In this document: positions 15,225 through 15,575 of the stretch, piece after piece
How the letters are laid out: every line of letters starts with the position of its first letter
Position numbering within the stretch: the first letter of the stretch is position 1
Made by a program: the position numbers and the translations under genes
Notes under the pieces: model-generated
Database searches by the model: none
Seen by the model: the letters and a program-made list of their open reading frames with translations, nothing else
Told to the model about the DNA's origin: nothing
Origin: JALTID01 sp027004335 [NCBI: bacterium]
Lineage (GTDB): Bacteria; JALSQH01
DNA length: 15,575 nt
Direction of reading: 5' to 3'
NCBI GenBank assembly: GCA_027004335.1
Contig: JALTID010000010.1
Span: forward strand, 1-15,575

Positions 15225-15575
15225 AATTTATCTTCTTACTCCTGCTAAATTAAATTTATTTTTGAAAGTTGTAGGGCGAGATAAGAACGGTTATCATCTT
15301 CTTCAATCTCTTTTTGTTCCTGTTTCATTGTACGATAAAGTTTCCATTGGTAAATTGAAGAAGAGAGTGATAAAAGTGAGTCTTTTTCCTCCTCTTAATA
15401 TCTCACCTGAGGAAACTACTATTTTTAAAGCGGCTTCACTTTTTTTTGAAAAACTTGGTGAAAAGGGTGGAGTTACCATAATGGTAAAAAAAAATATACC
15501 ACCTGGCGCAGGACTTGGAGGAGGTAGCAGTGACGCAGCAGCAATTCTTAAGGGATTGAACACGCTTTATGGATG
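15208..15575 (+). CDS. ispE: 4-diphosphocytidyl-2-C-methyl-D-erythritol kinase, 5' part
   Basis: The start of a GHMP kinase of the MEP isoprenoid pathway, truncated by the window end after about 122 residues. The N-terminal motif TPAKLNLFLKVVGRDKNGYH is the IspE signature (usual form APAKINLFL...GRR.DGYH), with the lysine that contacts substrate. The ATP-binding glycine-rich loop reads PPGAGLGGGSSDAAA. IspE phosphorylates CDP-methylerythritol in the cytoplasm. The start is probably TTG 15208, inside the last codons of the Crp gene, since no ATG or GTG is in frame ahead of the motif; the upstream GGAAC is a weak ribosome site. Translation is likely coupled to the regulator gene. The remaining coding part lies outside this window. 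Confidence 0.92.
   Translation, partial: MRTKFEIYLLTPAKLNLFLKVVGRDKNGYHLLQSLFVPVSLYDKVSIGKLKKRVIKVSLFPPLNISPEETTIFKAASLFFEKLGEKGGVTIMVKKNIPPGAGLGGGSSDAAAILKGLNTLYG

Noticed and set aside
15303-15563. 86-codon open frame opposite ispE
   Set aside because: It is a mirror of the conserved glycine-rich kinase loop coded on the plus strand.
1-15575. Defence island, prophage, transposon, CRISPR array, tRNA or rRNA
   Set aside because: Every gene of any size belongs to a housekeeping, envelope, regulatory or metabolic family except the small peptide and the SH3b protein, and no repeat arrays, terminal inverted repeats or tRNA-like folds were seen.

Overview
The window looks like chromosomal DNA of an AT-rich, Gram-negative-type (diderm) bacterium. 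Diderm status rests on an LpxC for lipid A synthesis, a LolA-like periplasmic carrier and a predicted secreted lipoprotein. A MetV/MetF pair, the arrangement known from acetogens and other anaerobes with C1-folate pathways, hints at anaerobic metabolism. Arginine is coded mostly by AGA/AGG and the proteins are rich in Lys, Glu and Ile, which would suit a thermophile but does not prove one. I cannot name a phylum. I saw no tRNA, rRNA, CRISPR array, insertion sequence or phage gene. All genes use the standard code, with several TTG or GTG starts.

Layout. Positions 1-3153 (minus strand) hold a PilB/GspE assembly ATPase overlapped by an NtrC-type sigma-54 response regulator. Divergent from it, 3231-6047 (plus) encodes a predicted exported family 2 glycoside hydrolase. 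Then on plus come a LolA-like protein (6087-6866), an HU/IHF protein (6945-7232) and LpxC (7243-8163), an envelope and nucleoid group. LpxC meets MetF tail to tail with overlapping stop codons. The minus strand from 12998 to 8160 encodes, in transcription order, a 46-residue membrane peptide, a JAMM-domain/DinG-type helicase fusion, a phosphoglycolate-phosphatase-like HAD enzyme, MetV and MetF. A signal-peptide/SH3b/multi-TM protein (13054-13902, minus) is divergent from a plus-strand nitroreductase, a Crp/Fnr regulator and the 5' part of ispE, which runs off the end.

Transcription signals. Intergenic gaps are short and several carry readable sigma-70-like promoters. Four genes (pilB, lolA-like, metV, nitroreductase) have a -10 box only about 9-11 bases before the start codon and no Shine-Dalgarno sequence, the layout expected of leaderless mRNAs. 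The other genes mostly have good Shine-Dalgarno sites. The small-peptide/helicase unit has a full-consensus promoter (TTGACA-N17-TATAAT) and an 8-bp hairpin that starts close to the predicted 5' end of the mRNA, with the Shine-Dalgarno in its loop and the start codon in its stem.

Most interesting points: the helicase fusion with intact JAMM, Walker A and Fe-S cysteine motifs; the unlisted small gene with its structured leader; and the repeated leaderless architecture. The remaining genes look like ordinary members of known families. No system that is clearly new was found.
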